Made by a program: the position numbers and the translations under genes
NCBI GenBank assembly: GCA_026705765.1
Contig: JAPPAB010000011.1
Span: forward strand, 1 to 64,000
Reading direction: 5' to 3'
Source of the DNA: Gemmatimonadota bacterium
Lineage (GTDB): Bacteria; Latescibacterota; UBA2968
DNA: 64,000 nucleotides
Part shown: one piece after another, positions 37,233 to 47,253 of the stretch
How the letters are laid out: each line of letters begins with the position of its first letter
Numbering within the stretch: position 1 is the first letter of the stretch
The notes under the pieces: generated by a model
Databases searched by the model: none
Seen by the model: the letters and a program-made list of their open reading frames with translations, nothing else
What the model was told of the DNA's origin: nothing

Positions 37233-38299
37233 CCTACCTCCAAAACATAAAACCCGAAGTCCGCGCCCTGCACGGGTACCATCTCACAGCCTACGACTGT
37301 CCCATCAAGCTCAACCAGAACGAAAGCCCATTTGACGTACCCGACAGCTTGAAAGACGACATCTTGCGCGCCGTCCGCGACAAATCCTGGTCGCGCTATC
37401 CCGAACCCATGCAAATGGACCTCGTCGAAGCACTCGCCGACCACGTGGGCGTCCAACCCGAAGGCCTCATCGTCTGTAACGGATCGAACACCCTCGTACA
37501 ACTCGTCCTCGGCGTCGTATCCGCACCCGGTGTCCAGGTCGTCATCCCCTCGCCCTCATTCTCACTCTACGGTCTCTACACCGACATATTCAGCGGACGC
37601 GTCCTCGACATACCCCTCACGGAAAACTACGGCTTCGACATCCCGGCTCTATGCCGCGCTGCCAGCGAAAAAAACGTGCGCCTCATCATCCTCTGCTCCC
37701 CCAACAACCCCACGGGCTGCGCCATCTCAAACACAGACCTCGACAAACTCCTATCCAGCACCAGCGCCCTCGTCATGGTCGATGAAGCCTACGGCGAATT
37801 CTACACCCAGACCGCCATAGACCTCTTGCCCAAACACCCCAACCTCATCGTACTCAAAACCCTCTCCAAAGCATTTGGCGCCGCGGGCATCCGCATTGGA
37901 TATCTCATCGCCCATCCCGACTTGCGCGACGAAATCATCAAAGGCAAAATCCCCTTTGACATCAACATCTTCTCGCACACAGCGGCCATGGCCATCCTCA
38001 ACCACAAAGACCTCATACAAAAACGCATCGCCTTCATCTGCGCAGAACGCGAGCGCGTCTTCCAATCCCTCACCCAAATAGACGGCGTCACACCCTATCC
38101 ATCACACGCCAACCTCATCCTCTTTGAAGTCGCCGACCCAGACCGCGTCTTCACCGGACTCATCGAACAAGGCGTACTCATCCGCAACGTCACATCCTAT
38201 CCCATGCTCGACAGGGCGCTGCGCGTATCCATCGGCACCGAACGAGAAAACGACCTGTTTTTAGACGCCCTTAAAAGGACACTGTCTGAAGCGGTGTAA
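37229..38299 (+). CDS. hisC: Histidinol-phosphate aminotransferase
   Basis: 356 residues, class I/II PLP aminotransferase. KLNQNESPFDVPDSL, WSRYPEP, LCSPNNPTGCAIS, VMVDEAYGEF and the Schiff-base Lys in LKTLSKAFGAAGIRIGYLI. Converts imidazole-acetol phosphate to histidinol phosphate. Four-base overlap with hisD. Confidence 0.96.
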   Translation: MTYLQNIKPEVRALHGYHLTAYDCPIKLNQNESPFDVPDSLKDDILRAVRDKSWSRYPEPMQMDLVEALADHVGVQPEGLIVCNGSNTLVQLVLGVVSAPGVQVVIPSPSFSLYGLYTDIFSGRVLDIPLTENYGFDIPALCRAASEKNVRLIILCSPNNPTGCAISNTDLDKLLSSTSALVMVDEAYGEFYTQTAIDLLPKHPNLIVLKTLSKAFGAAGIRIGYLIAHPDLRDEIIKGKIPFDINIFSHTAAMAILNHKDLIQKRIAFICAERERVFQSLTQIDGVTPYPSHANLILFEVADPDRVFTGLIEQGVLIRNVTSYPMLDRALRVSIGTERENDLFLDALKRTLSEAV

Positions 38300-38390
38300 A
38301 ACTGGTCGATTTCCAGACCAGTTCATCAGGATAGGCAGGATGAAAGGATGATCAGGATGAAAAGCAAAGACAAAACCTAATGACCCGAAA
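38300..38390. repeat. Dispersed repeats after hisC
   Basis: A hairpin AACTGGTC-N8-GACCAGTT (arms 38300-38307 and 38316-38323) starts right after the hisC stop. It is followed by a CAGGATAGGCAGGATGAAAG-type tract like that at 14098-14130. Confidence 0.6.
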
Positions 38391-38399
38391 GACAAACCC

Positions 38400-39824
38400 A
38401 TGTCAAAACCAACAGACATAAAAATCAAAACCGTCGCCACCTACTTCCTCCCCGTCCAAACGCGCATACCCTACCGCTTTGGCACCGAACAACTCGACAG
38501 CGTCACCTGCGTAAGAGTCCGCATCGACGTCGAAGACAGGCTGGGCAACACCGCTTCTGGCTGGGGAGAAACACCCTTGAGCGCGCCCTGGGCATGGCCA
38601 TCGCCGCACCTCACATACGCCATCCGGGAAACCGCTATGAAAAACTTCTGCCTCAAAATCGGACGCGCCTATGCAGATATCGACACCGCCGGTCACCCCA
38701 TCGAAATCGGCCACATAGTCCAGGAAAACATCCTCCCCGACCTCCTCTGGGCCTTCAACATCGAACAACAAAACACCACAGGCGACATGCCCCGCCTATC
38801 CGCGCTCGTCTGCGCCTCGGCTTATGACCTCGCCCTGCACGACGCCTATGGCATCTGCCACAACATCGACATCTACGACACGTACAACGCAGAATTCATG
38901 AACGCCGACCTCGCGCACTACCTCGACCCCGCCGACGACATCGACGACAACTTCACCTGTCGCTATCCCGAAAACTACCTCATCCGCCCGCGACCAAACC
39001 GCCTGCCCGCATGGCACGCCGTAGGCGGCAACGACCTCCTCGACGACGCCGAACGCACAGGCGAAGAACCCGACGACGGCTATCCCGTAGTCCTCCCCGA
39101 CTGGATACGCCGCGACGGCATCACCTGCCTCAAAATCAAACTCACCGGACAAGAGCCCGGATGGGATTACGACCGCATCGTCCGCATCGGACAAATCGGC
39201 ATCGAAAACAACGCCATGTGGTTGTGCACAGACTTCAACTGTACCGTCCAACAAGTCGATTACGTCAACGACATCCTGGACCGCCTCCTCACCGACCACC
39301 CGCGCATCTATCAAATGATCCTCTACGTCGAACAGCCCTTCGCCTATGAACTCTCTGAAAACCCCCTCCCTGTACACAGCATCTCCGCACGCAAACCCCT
39401 CTTCATGGACGAAAGCGCGCACGACTGGCGCATCATCCGCCTGGGACGACAACTCGGCTGGACCGGCGTCGCACTCAAAACCTGCAAAACCCAGACCGGC
39501 GCCCTGCTCTCCCTCTGCTGGGCGCGCGCACACGGCATGACACTCATGGTACAGGACCTCACAAATCCCATGCTCGCGCAAATCCCCCACGCCCTCCTCA
39601 CCGCCCATGCCGGCACCGTCATGGGCTTTGAAACCAACGCCATGCAATTCTACCCCGACGCCTCAATCCCCGAAGCCGCTGTACACCCCGGCGTCTATCG
39701 CCGACAAAACGGCCACATCGACATCTCCACAGTCACAGGACCCGGCTTTGGATACAAACACGACCAGATTGACCGCACACTCCCCGAACCTGCTGACCAC
39801 CGATTCGCCGATGAACTGGCCTGA
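38400..39824 (+). CDS. Enolase-superfamily (mandelate racemase/muconate lactonizing-like) protein
   Basis: 474 residues. The C-terminal barrel carries a KxK (GITCLKIKLTG), metal-ligand candidates Asp (CTDFNCT), Glu (YVEQPF) and Glu (MDESAH), and a second-base Lys (GVALKTCKTQTG), the MLE-subgroup layout. The protein is longer than usual, with an insert near residues 165-240 (DPADDIDDNFTCRYPENYLI...). Substrate unknown; acid sugars, cycloisomerisation or dipeptide epimerisation are family options. It lies between hisC and hisB but has no known role in histidine synthesis. Its last codons and stop lie within a dispersed repeat. Confidence 0.82.
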   Translation: MSKPTDIKIKTVATYFLPVQTRIPYRFGTEQLDSVTCVRVRIDVEDRLGNTASGWGETPLSAPWAWPSPHLTYAIRETAMKNFCLKIGRAYADIDTAGHPIEIGHIVQENILPDLLWAFNIEQQNTTGDMPRLSALVCASAYDLALHDAYGICHNIDIYDTYNAEFMNADLAHYLDPADDIDDNFTCRYPENYLIRPRPNRLPAWHAVGGNDLLDDAERTGEEPDDGYPVVLPDWIRRDGITCLKIKLTGQEPGWDYDRIVRIGQIGIENNAMWLCTDFNCTVQQVDYVNDILDRLLTDHPRIYQMILYVEQPFAYELSENPLPVHSISARKPLFMDESAHDWRIIRLGRQLGWTGVALKTCKTQTGALLSLCWARAHGMTLMVQDLTNPMLAQIPHALLTAHAGTVMGFETNAMQFYPDASIPEAAVHPGVYRRQNGHIDISTVTGPGFGYKHDQIDRTLPEPADHRFADELA

Positions 39825-39895
39825 GAGACGGCCAGTTGTACCCCGTTCCGTCTATTCGTTGATTCGTCTATTCGTCTATTCGTCTATTCGCTTTA
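39812..39895. repeat. Repeat pair overlapping the end of the enolase-superfamily gene
   Basis: AACTGGCC-N8-GGCCAGTT (arms 39814-39821, 39830-39837) followed by TTGTACCCCGTTCCG matches the unit at 14166-14206. Tandem TCTATTCG units then run to about 39893. The first arm encodes the last residues and includes the start of the stop codon of the upstream gene. Confidence 0.7.
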
Positions 39896-39909
39896 AAAAA
39901 GGCACACCA

Positions 39910-40500
39910 ATGTCCTCTCGCACCGCACACATCCAGCGCAAAACCTCTGAAACCGACATAGACCTCACCCTCAGCCTCACGGGCAAGGGAGAGTCAAATA
40001 TCGACACCGGCATCGGCTTCTTTGACCACATGCTCACAGCCCTTGCCCGCCACGGTTTATTCGACCTCACCGTCACCTGCAAAGGCGACCTCGAAGTCGA
40101 TGCCCACCACACCGTCGAAGACGTCGGCATCTGCCTGGGCCTTGCCCTCTCCAACGCACTGGGCGACAAAACCGGCATCGCGCGATTCGGCTCCGCCTAT
40201 GTACCCATGGACGAAGCCCTCGCCCGCGCCGTAGTCGATCTATCAGGCCGCGCGCACCTCATCTACAACGCCACATTTGCCGAAGAACGCATCGGCGCAT
40301 TTCCCACAGCCCTGGGCCTCGAATTTTTCACCGCACTCGCGCACAACGGCCGCTTAAACCTGCACATCGACCTCATCCGCGGCAACAACGCGCACCACGG
40401 CATGGAAGCCATCTTCAAAGCCGTCGCCCGATCCCTGCGACAGGCCGTCACCCTCGACAATAGGATCAGCGGCATACCCTCGACCAAAGGAAGCCTGTGA
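39910..40500 (+). CDS. hisB: Imidazoleglycerol-phosphate dehydratase
   Basis: 196 residues, the monofunctional form. FFDHMLTALARHGLFDL, DAHHTVEDVGICLG, RAHLIYNATF and GNNAHHGMEAIFKA hold the His/Glu metal ligands. The open frame extends ~100 codons upstream through the previous gene and repeat; the real start is the ATG giving MSSRTAHIQRKTSETDI. Its stop overlaps the GTG start of the next gene. Confidence 0.96.
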   Translation: MSSRTAHIQRKTSETDIDLTLSLTGKGESNIDTGIGFFDHMLTALARHGLFDLTVTCKGDLEVDAHHTVEDVGICLGLALSNALGDKTGIARFGSAYVPMDEALARAVVDLSGRAHLIYNATFAEERIGAFPTALGLEFFTALAHNGRLNLHIDLIRGNNAHHGMEAIFKAVARSLRQAVTLDNRISGIPSTKGSL

Positions 40501-41048
40501 ACGCACAACCCGCAGCATTCATCGACCGCGACGGCACAATCAACATCGAGGTCCACGACCTCAATCGCGTGGAACAACTCCAGCTCATACCCCGCGCCGG
40601 AGAAGCCATTGCGCGCCTCAACCAGGCCGGTTATCCCGTCATCGTCATCACCAACCAATCCGCCATCGGACGCGGCCTGCTCACAGAACCTGGACTCTCT
40701 GAGATCCACCGCGAACTCAAACATCAATTGTCAGCCTGCAACGCATCCATCGATGCCATCTACCACTGCCCCCATCACGGGCGAGACAACTGCACCTGTC
40801 GCAAACCCGCGCCGGGCATGATTTTGCGCGCCGCCAGTGAACACAACATCGACCTCGCGGGTTCTATCATGATAGGCGACAACGCAACCGACCTCGAAGC
40901 CGGATGGAACGCCGGCTGTCGCGCAGCCCTCGTGCGCACCGGCTCTGGTGAAAACGCCCTTGCAGAAATCGACCGACAAACGCGCAACCGCATAAACTAC
41001 ATCGGTCGCGACTTATTCGACGTCATAGACCAGATGCTCCGGGAATGA
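40497..41048 (+). CDS. HAD phosphatase of the GmhB/HisB-N family (probable histidinol-phosphatase)
   Basis: 183 residues. HAD motif I is FIDRDGTIN, motif II VITNQS, and motif IV is IGDNATDLEAG. A zinc loop CPHHGRDNCTCRKP is shared by GmhB (heptose bisphosphate phosphatase) and HisB N-terminal histidinol-phosphatase. GTG start overlapping the hisB stop (GTGA), with AAAGGAAG upstream. Translational coupling to hisB favours histidinol-phosphatase; the polysaccharide genes that follow make a heptose role the alternative. Confidence 0.85.
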   Translation: MNAQPAAFIDRDGTINIEVHDLNRVEQLQLIPRAGEAIARLNQAGYPVIVITNQSAIGRGLLTEPGLSEIHRELKHQLSACNASIDAIYHCPHHGRDNCTCRKPAPGMILRAASEHNIDLAGSIMIGDNATDLEAGWNAGCRAALVRTGSGENALAEIDRQTRNRINYIGRDLFDVIDQMLRE

Positions 41049-41058
41049 ACCATCTATA

Positions 41059-42180
41059 ATGAAAATTCTACACACCCTATACGACGACATCGACAACCCC
41101 TGGTGTGGTGGGGGCGGTGCCCTGCGCACCTATGAAATAGCCCGTCGCCTATCGCACAAACACCAGATCACCCTTCTATCAGGCGCGTATCCCAACGCAC
41201 CCAGAGAAGAAACCCGAGAAGGCGTACACATCCGCCGCGTGGGATCGGACCGCTCGTATCTCCTCAGCCGAATGAGCTTTGCCCACTATGCCTCCCGCGA
41301 AATCGCCCGAACAAACACCGACCTGTGGGTCCATCAATTCTCGGCCTTTGCCCCCCTCTACGTCTCCGAAAAAAAAAGGCGCGACAGCCTCCTCGAATTC
41401 TTCCACTTCATGGACGACCACGCCACTGCAAAATATCCCGTGCTCGGCCACATTGCCCGCAAAGCCGAACAGCGCGCTCTGCGCCTTCACCCGCACATCC
41501 TGACCATCTCGCCCACCGTCACGCGCCAGCTTGAAAAACGCGCGACAAACGCACAATTTCACCTCGTCTATACCGGCGTCGATCAAATCTGTTTCGACGC
41601 CCCCTGGGCAGAAGAAAACTACATCCTCTATTTTGGGCGCATGGACATCCACAACAAAGGCATCGACATCCTCCTATCCGCCTTTGCCAAACTCAACGCA
41701 CCGCATATTCGCCTCATCCTCTCGGGACGCGGAACCCCGCAAAGCAAACGCGAAATACGATCCATCGCCAATGATCTCAACATCGCAAACCGCGTCGGAT
41801 TCACCGGCGCCGTCACACCCGAACAAAAAAACATTCTCATAGGCCACGCCCTCTTCGTCTGCATCCCCTCGCGCTACGAAGGCTGGGGCATCGTCGCCAT
41901 TGAAGCCGCAGCCGCAGCCAAAGCCGTCATAGGCACCGACATCCCCGGCTTAACAGATGCCATCCGCGCCAATGAAACCGGCCTCCTCGTCCCATCGGAA
42001 AATCCCCAGGCACTCGCCAGCGCCATGAAACGCCTGCTCGGCGATCCTATCCTGCGCAAACGCCTGGGAACAGCGGGCCGCAAATGGGCTGCACAATTCA
42101 CCTGGGACCGCACAGCACAAGCGCAAGAAGAGGTCTATCTGAAAGTTGCCAATAACTCACTACAGGAACCCCAACAATGA
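41059..42180 (+). CDS. GT4 glycosyltransferase
   Basis: 373 residues, GT-B fold. N-terminal Gly-rich loop WCGGGGALRTYEIARRL; C-terminal half with LYFGRMDIHNKGIDILLSAF and the ExxxxxxxE region SRYEGWGIVAIEAAAAAKAV. Transfers a sugar from a nucleotide donor. First gene of the polysaccharide cluster, 10 bases after the HAD gene and overlapping the next gene by 4 bases. Confidence 0.88.
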   Translation: MKILHTLYDDIDNPWCGGGGALRTYEIARRLSHKHQITLLSGAYPNAPREETREGVHIRRVGSDRSYLLSRMSFAHYASREIARTNTDLWVHQFSAFAPLYVSEKKRRDSLLEFFHFMDDHATAKYPVLGHIARKAEQRALRLHPHILTISPTVTRQLEKRATNAQFHLVYTGVDQICFDAPWAEENYILYFGRMDIHNKGIDILLSAFAKLNAPHIRLILSGRGTPQSKREIRSIANDLNIANRVGFTGAVTPEQKNILIGHALFVCIPSRYEGWGIVAIEAAAAAKAVIGTDIPGLTDAIRANETGLLVPSENPQALASAMKRLLGDPILRKRLGTAGRKWAAQFTWDRTAQAQEEVYLKVANNSLQEPQQ

Positions 42181-44546
42181 GCAAACGACGCAGGCGTAGT
42201 CCATCCACCCAGACCAAATCGGCGTTTGACTTCACCCGCTTCCTATCCCGCCCCTGGGTACCCATTGTCTTTTTTGCCCTGCTCACGACTATCTATTTCT
42301 ATCACTTCCTCATCACGGGCGATGTAATCTACGGCACCGACACCGGTACAGAATTTCACAAAGGCAACGAACCCTTTACAGAGGCCCTGAGCAAATTGCC
42401 ACCAAAAAACTGGAGTCGATACATGGGTGGCATGCCAGCATCGTCCGCCTTGCGATCCCAATACTATCCCCTCGTCATCATCGACCTCTTCACCAGCGAA
42501 CACCGCTATTTTGGCTGGCGTTATATCTTCGCCATGTTCACAGCCGGATACTTCATGTACCTCTGCACACGCAGCTTTGGCCTCCATCCCCTCGCCGCCC
42601 TCATCGCGGGTGCGGCCTACGCCTCTGCCCCTGCATTCCTCACCTTCACCCATGCCGGGCACTATGCAAAAATGACCGTCATTGGCCTCTTCCCCCTCAT
42701 GTACTGGGCACTCAACCGCGGCATGGACACGCGGCGCATCATCTATTTTTTAATCCTCGGCGGCACCGTCGGCATCGCCATCTACAGCCCGCACCTCCAG
42801 ATGGCCTACTTTGCCCTCTGGGCACTGGGCCTGCTCTTTCTCTACAAACTCATACGGGGATTGTCCCGCACCCGAAACACAAAAACCGCCCTCTATCAAA
42901 CCCTCCTATCGGCAGGCGCGATCTGCCTGGGCCTCGCCATAGGCGCAGAAGGCGTCATCCCCCAATATTGGAACGCACAAACATCGTCAAAACGCGCCGC
43001 TACCGCACAAGAAGACGGATATGAATTTGCCTCATCCTGGTCGCTTCACCCCGAAGAAATATTCGCCCTCGTCATCCCTGAATTCGTCGGCTTTGACACA
43101 AACACAACAACCCACAAATACTGGGGACGCAACGCCTTCAAAATCAACTCGGAATACGTCGGCATCGTCCCCCTCTTCTTCGCCATCCTCGCCCTCTCGC
43201 GCATACGCAAAAAAACCCACATCGCATTCCTCCTCGGCCTCTTCATACTCGCAGTCGCCTACGCACTCGGTCCCCACATCCCCCTGCACAAACTCCTCTT
43301 TCACATCGTCCCCGGCGTCAACGTACTGCGCGCACCCGGCATGATCGCCTTCCTCTTTTCCTTTGCGCTATGCGCCCTCGGCGCGTACGGCCTCCACCGC
43401 CTCATAACCGACGACATCACCTCTGATACCGCGAAAAAACTCGGCATCACAGGCGGAATATGCACCGCAATCCTCCTCCTATTTGCCTTTGCCCCTTCCG
43501 CGCTCCTATCCCTCTGGCAAAACATCGTCTGGACGGACATACCCGCCCCCCGCCTCCAAATCGCCCGAAATAATCTTCCCCTCACAGGACAGGGCGCATT
43601 ACTCGCAGCCCTCTTCGTCGGCATACTCACCGTCATCTCGTATCTCCGCGCACAAAACAAACTCCAAATCCACACCTTTGTCCTGGTACTCCTCACCGTC
43701 CTCCTCATCGACACCTGGCGCATTGACAAACTATTTCTCAACTACGTCAACCCCAACCGCGTTCCACCCCGCGAGCGCGTCAACGCCGACGCCGTTGCAT
43801 TCCTCAAACGCGACAACAGCCTCTTCCGCGTACTCGCGCTACCCGACCACAACCAGATGCCCTTGCCCGGCATAGACCTCGTAACTGGATTTCACGACTT
43901 CGCCATCAGGCGTTACGACCACATCCTCAAATCCGATGCACTCTACAACCCCAACCCCGCGATCCGCAACCTCCTCAACACCAGATACATCGTCGCCCCA
44001 TCTGAACTGGGTGATCCATATCTCCAAAAAATTGCCGGACGTCAGGGCCTGCACATCTACCGCAACCCCGGCGCACTACCATGGTTTTATCTCGCGCCCC
44101 AATACGAAATCATCCCCGATGAAAACCAGATCCTCCAAAAACTGGGCGACCCCAATACCAACCCCGAGCAAACAGCACTACTCGAAGAAAATCCCGGCAT
44201 CACCTCCACCCCCAACACCAGCGAAACAGGCAGCATTGAACGCCTCGAATACAACGAACATCGGGGCCATCTCAAACTCAGCACAACAGCCCCAGGACCC
44301 CGCATCCTCGTCATCTCGCAAAACCACCACCCCAACTGGACTGCCACCGTCAACGGCGAACCCAAACCCCTCATACGCGCCAACTACCTCTGGACCGCAG
44401 TCGCACTTGAACCCGGCGAACACACCGTCGAACTCACCTACCGCGACCCCATCGTAGCCCCCACGCGATGGATCACACTCGGCGGTATCGCCATCCTCCT
44501 CATCGCAATTCCCCTCTGCATATACAATGAAAAAACCACCAACTGA
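42177..44546 (+). CDS. YfhO-like polytopic membrane protein
   Basis: 789 residues, about 12 membrane segments, then a ~200-residue extracytoplasmic C-terminal part and a last membrane helix. Large first loop GTDTGTEFHKGNEPFTEAL, motif SPHLQMAYFALWA and the C-terminal NHHPNWTATVNGEPKPLIRA fit the YfhO family, linked to glycosylation of lipoteichoic acids or other envelope glycans. N-terminus is basic (MSKRRRRSPS). ATGA overlap with the GT4 gene. Confidence 0.82.
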   Translation: MSKRRRRSPSTQTKSAFDFTRFLSRPWVPIVFFALLTTIYFYHFLITGDVIYGTDTGTEFHKGNEPFTEALSKLPPKNWSRYMGGMPASSALRSQYYPLVIIDLFTSEHRYFGWRYIFAMFTAGYFMYLCTRSFGLHPLAALIAGAAYASAPAFLTFTHAGHYAKMTVIGLFPLMYWALNRGMDTRRIIYFLILGGTVGIAIYSPHLQMAYFALWALGLLFLYKLIRGLSRTRNTKTALYQTLLSAGAICLGLAIGAEGVIPQYWNAQTSSKRAATAQEDGYEFASSWSLHPEEIFALVIPEFVGFDTNTTTHKYWGRNAFKINSEYVGIVPLFFAILALSRIRKKTHIAFLLGLFILAVAYALGPHIPLHKLLFHIVPGVNVLRAPGMIAFLFSFALCALGAYGLHRLITDDITSDTAKKLGITGGICTAILLLFAFAPSALLSLWQNIVWTDIPAPRLQIARNNLPLTGQGALLAALFVGILTVISYLRAQNKLQIHTFVLVLLTVLLIDTWRIDKLFLNYVNPNRVPPRERVNADAVAFLKRDNSLFRVLALPDHNQMPLPGIDLVTGFHDFAIRRYDHILKSDALYNPNPAIRNLLNTRYIVAPSELGDPYLQKIAGRQGLHIYRNPGALPWFYLAPQYEIIPDENQILQKLGDPNTNPEQTALLEENPGITSTPNTSETGSIERLEYNEHRGHLKLSTTAPGPRILVISQNHHPNWTATVNGEPKPLIRANYLWTAVALEPGEHTVELTYRDPIVAPTRWITLGGIAILLIAIPLCIYNEKTTN

Positions 44547-46047
44547 AAAATCCGCCATCCAGCGCATAGCGCACGGCGCAATACAAACCTTCGGCAGCAC
44601 CTATCCCGCGCGACTCATCAACTTCGCCGTCCTCCTGCTGCTCTATCAGATCCTCGTACCCAAAGACTTTGGCGCCATCACAACGGCCTATTCCATCCTC
44701 GCCCTCGTCATCGCCATCCGCGACCTCGGATTGCACTACGCCCTCTTGCACGAACACGACCGCGTCCACGACCTCGCCCCCACCCATTTTGTACTCAGCA
44801 TTGGCCTGGGCAGCATCAGCACACTCTTCGCCCTGTGCATCGCCCTCTATTCCGAACACCTGTTTGAACTCACCCACACATTCAACACCTACCTCGGCTT
44901 TACAGATACCCTAACCTACCCCAAAGTCGCCATAGCCCTGGGCATATTGGGCGCTTTCGAACTCCTCCGAACAGCCGCACTCACCGCAGAAACCCAGCTT
45001 CAACGCGACCTCGAATTTGGACGCCTCGCCGTTGCACATGCAGGAGGAACCACTCTCGCAGCCCTCGTCGGCCTCGCCGTTGCCTACCTCGGATATGGCA
45101 AATGGGCACTCATCCTCGGATTCTTCCCGTACAGCGTCACCTATATCCTCTTCTATTGCACCGTCGTCTGGCTCCGCCATCCCCCTCCCCTGAACCAGCT
45201 ACACACCTTCAACGCGCAAGCCGCGCAGCGCATGATCCGCTACGGTATCTGGTTCTGGATCGGCGGCATACCCAAAATCTTCGTCCAACACTACGACAAA
45301 CTCATCATCAGCCTGTTCTTCGGGTTAAGCCTGCGCGGCATATACGACGCCGCACACAATTTTGCACAAATACCCAGCGGGGCCATCACCATGGTCATCG
45401 TACGCATCACCGCCACAGTGTACGCGCGCTACCAGAACAACCGCGACCAACTCTCCGCAGCATACCGCCGAACCACGCGCCTCATCCTCCGCACCACAGT
45501 CCCCATCTCCCTCGTACTCGCGCTCGAAGCCAACCGATGGATACATATCTTCAAACCCGACTGGGCACCTGCCGCCCCCCTGCTTCAATGGCTCATCATC
45601 TACTCCCTCTGTCGCCCCATACTCGACGACGTACACGCCCTGTTCTACAGCATCGGCAGCCCAAAAAGCATTGCAAAATTCGCCTCGGCTCAAGCCCTCA
45701 TCCTCCTCATCCTCGCCCCCTACCTCGCCCATCACATGGAAGCAATCGGCATTGCCATAAGCATGAACGCCATCGCCATCGTCGGCCTCATCCTCGCACT
45801 CATCCTCGTCCGCGCATATGTCGATATCCCCATCGCCAAAACTTATGCCCCCCCACTCATCGCCGCAGCCATTGGCACGGGCATGCACTATGCCCTTGCC
45901 GAATGGCTCAACACATTGCCAATCCCAATGGGCGTCCTCGCAGGCAGCGCGATCTTCACCACGGGTTATGCCATCGGCCTCCTCATCGTCGAACGCAAAA
46001 CACTCATCGACGAAATCAAAACCGTCATCCGCGCCATCAAATCATGA
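44527..46047 (+). CDS. Wzx-type oligosaccharide flippase
   Basis: 506 residues, 12-14 membrane helices, MOP exporter superfamily. Landmarks: the N-terminal ARLINFAVLLLLYQILVPKDFG and the mid-protein GIWFWIGGIPKIFVQHYDKL. Moves undecaprenyl-PP-linked repeat units across the inner membrane. Overlaps the YfhO gene by 20 bases. Confidence 0.88.
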   Translation: MKKPPTEKSAIQRIAHGAIQTFGSTYPARLINFAVLLLLYQILVPKDFGAITTAYSILALVIAIRDLGLHYALLHEHDRVHDLAPTHFVLSIGLGSISTLFALCIALYSEHLFELTHTFNTYLGFTDTLTYPKVAIALGILGAFELLRTAALTAETQLQRDLEFGRLAVAHAGGTTLAALVGLAVAYLGYGKWALILGFFPYSVTYILFYCTVVWLRHPPPLNQLHTFNAQAAQRMIRYGIWFWIGGIPKIFVQHYDKLIISLFFGLSLRGIYDAAHNFAQIPSGAITMVIVRITATVYARYQNNRDQLSAAYRRTTRLILRTTVPISLVLALEANRWIHIFKPDWAPAAPLLQWLIIYSLCRPILDDVHALFYSIGSPKSIAKFASAQALILLILAPYLAHHMEAIGIAISMNAIAIVGLILALILVRAYVDIPIAKTYAPPLIAAAIGTGMHYALAEWLNTLPIPMGVLAGSAIFTTGYAIGLLIVERKTLIDEIKTVIRAIKS

Positions 46048-46160
46048 AACGCCATTGGCATTTGCATCCATTCTCATTATTATTCTAAAAATAATTATTA
46101 TGAAAAAGAATAATAAAAAATAGGGGCGAATACCCCTTCTCATACCTCAGGAGACATATT
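46048..46160. other. Intergenic hairpins before a GT4 gene
   Basis: TTATTATTCT...AGAATAATAA (10-bp arms, about 46076-46112) and AGGGG...CCCCT (about 46122-46137) lie between the flippase and the next gene. The C-rich coding pattern of the flippase gives way here to AT-richer DNA. Possible partial terminator or junction. Confidence 0.4.
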
Positions 46161-47228
46161 GTGAAAGACGTTATCCTCGACATGGAAGCAGCCGTGCGTC
46201 CCTATACCGGACTTGGACGATTTAGTCTGAATCTAAGTCAGGCTCTGTTAAAGCTAAATGAAGACCTGACTTTTGGCTTTTACGGTTCCAATATCGAAAT
46301 GCACAGGGGCATGTGTTACCGGGCCAATCCCCTGCATCGGATTTTTCCCACGCTACTCCCCAAATCTAAAATTTGGCATGCCATGCACCAGGAATTCCTA
46401 TATATTCCCAAATATTCAGACCTCGTGTTAACCATTCATGACCTGAACAATATGTGCATGAACAAGTCTGAGAGTTTCAAAAAGCGGTTTCTTCGCCAAT
46501 TGGAAGAAAAAATAGAACACGTGGAGGAAAGAGGAGGACATATTGTCTTCATTTCAAAATTTGCTCAGCAGCAAGCCCTTCACTACTTTGATATTCCCGA
46601 AGACAAGATGTCTGTCGTCTATAACGGCGTGACCTTCAGTGAAAGCATAGTCAAACCCACCTTTCAAATCCCAGAAAAATATTTCCTGACTATTGGTGTC
46701 GTTGCAGAAAAAAAGAACTTCCATACGCTAATTGATTTAATGGAACTGCGCGATGAGTCTCTCATCATCGTGGGTGATACACGCACCACACATTTAAATA
46801 GAGAAAGACCTTATGCAAACATGATCCGCAAGCAAATAAAAGAAAAAAATTTAGAAAATCGGGTTTTCCTGGTCGGCACAGTGAACGAAGCAGAAAAATC
46901 CTATCTCATTGAAAATTGTAATGCCTTCGTATTCCCATCACTTTTGGAGGGATTTGGCATTCCGCCTATTGAAAGTATGGCAAAGGGAAAACCAACATTC
47001 GTCTCTCGCAAGACCAGCCTGCCCGAAATTTGCGGGAACCACGCGCATTATTTTACGAGTTTTGATCCTCATAAAATGGCAGATGTCATTGAGGTGGGTC
47101 TCAAAAATTTTAATGAATCTAAAGCCAACAAAATGATCGAATGGGCCAACCAATACAGCTGGGACAGAGCCGCAAAGTCTTATCTGGATATTTACAAAAA
47201 ACTTCGGGATACACAACAAAACGCATGA
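46161..47228 (+). CDS. GT4 glycosyltransferase (mannosyltransferase-like)
   Basis: 355 residues, GTG start with CAGGAG upstream. Landmarks: TIHDLNNM, HIVFISKFAQQQALHYF, FLTIGVVAEKKNFHTLIDLM and FVFPSLLEGFGIPPIESMA. The N-terminus lacks the usual Gly loop but has YTGLGRFSLNL. AT-richer and with different codon choice from its neighbours, so it may have been acquired separately. Confidence 0.85.
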   Translation: MKDVILDMEAAVRPYTGLGRFSLNLSQALLKLNEDLTFGFYGSNIEMHRGMCYRANPLHRIFPTLLPKSKIWHAMHQEFLYIPKYSDLVLTIHDLNNMCMNKSESFKKRFLRQLEEKIEHVEERGGHIVFISKFAQQQALHYFDIPEDKMSVVYNGVTFSESIVKPTFQIPEKYFLTIGVVAEKKNFHTLIDLMELRDESLIIVGDTRTTHLNRERPYANMIRKQIKEKNLENRVFLVGTVNEAEKSYLIENCNAFVFPSLLEGFGIPPIESMAKGKPTFVSRKTSLPEICGNHAHYFTSFDPHKMADVIEVGLKNFNESKANKMIEWANQYSWDRAAKSYLDIYKKLRDTQQNA

Positions 47229-47253
47229 GGGTTTTTCCAGGCCTGAAAAAGTT

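Noticed and set aside
38796-39647. Minus-strand frame of 283 codons opposite the enolase-superfamily gene
   Set aside because: Shadow frame; the plus-strand product has conserved metal-ligand and Lys motifs.
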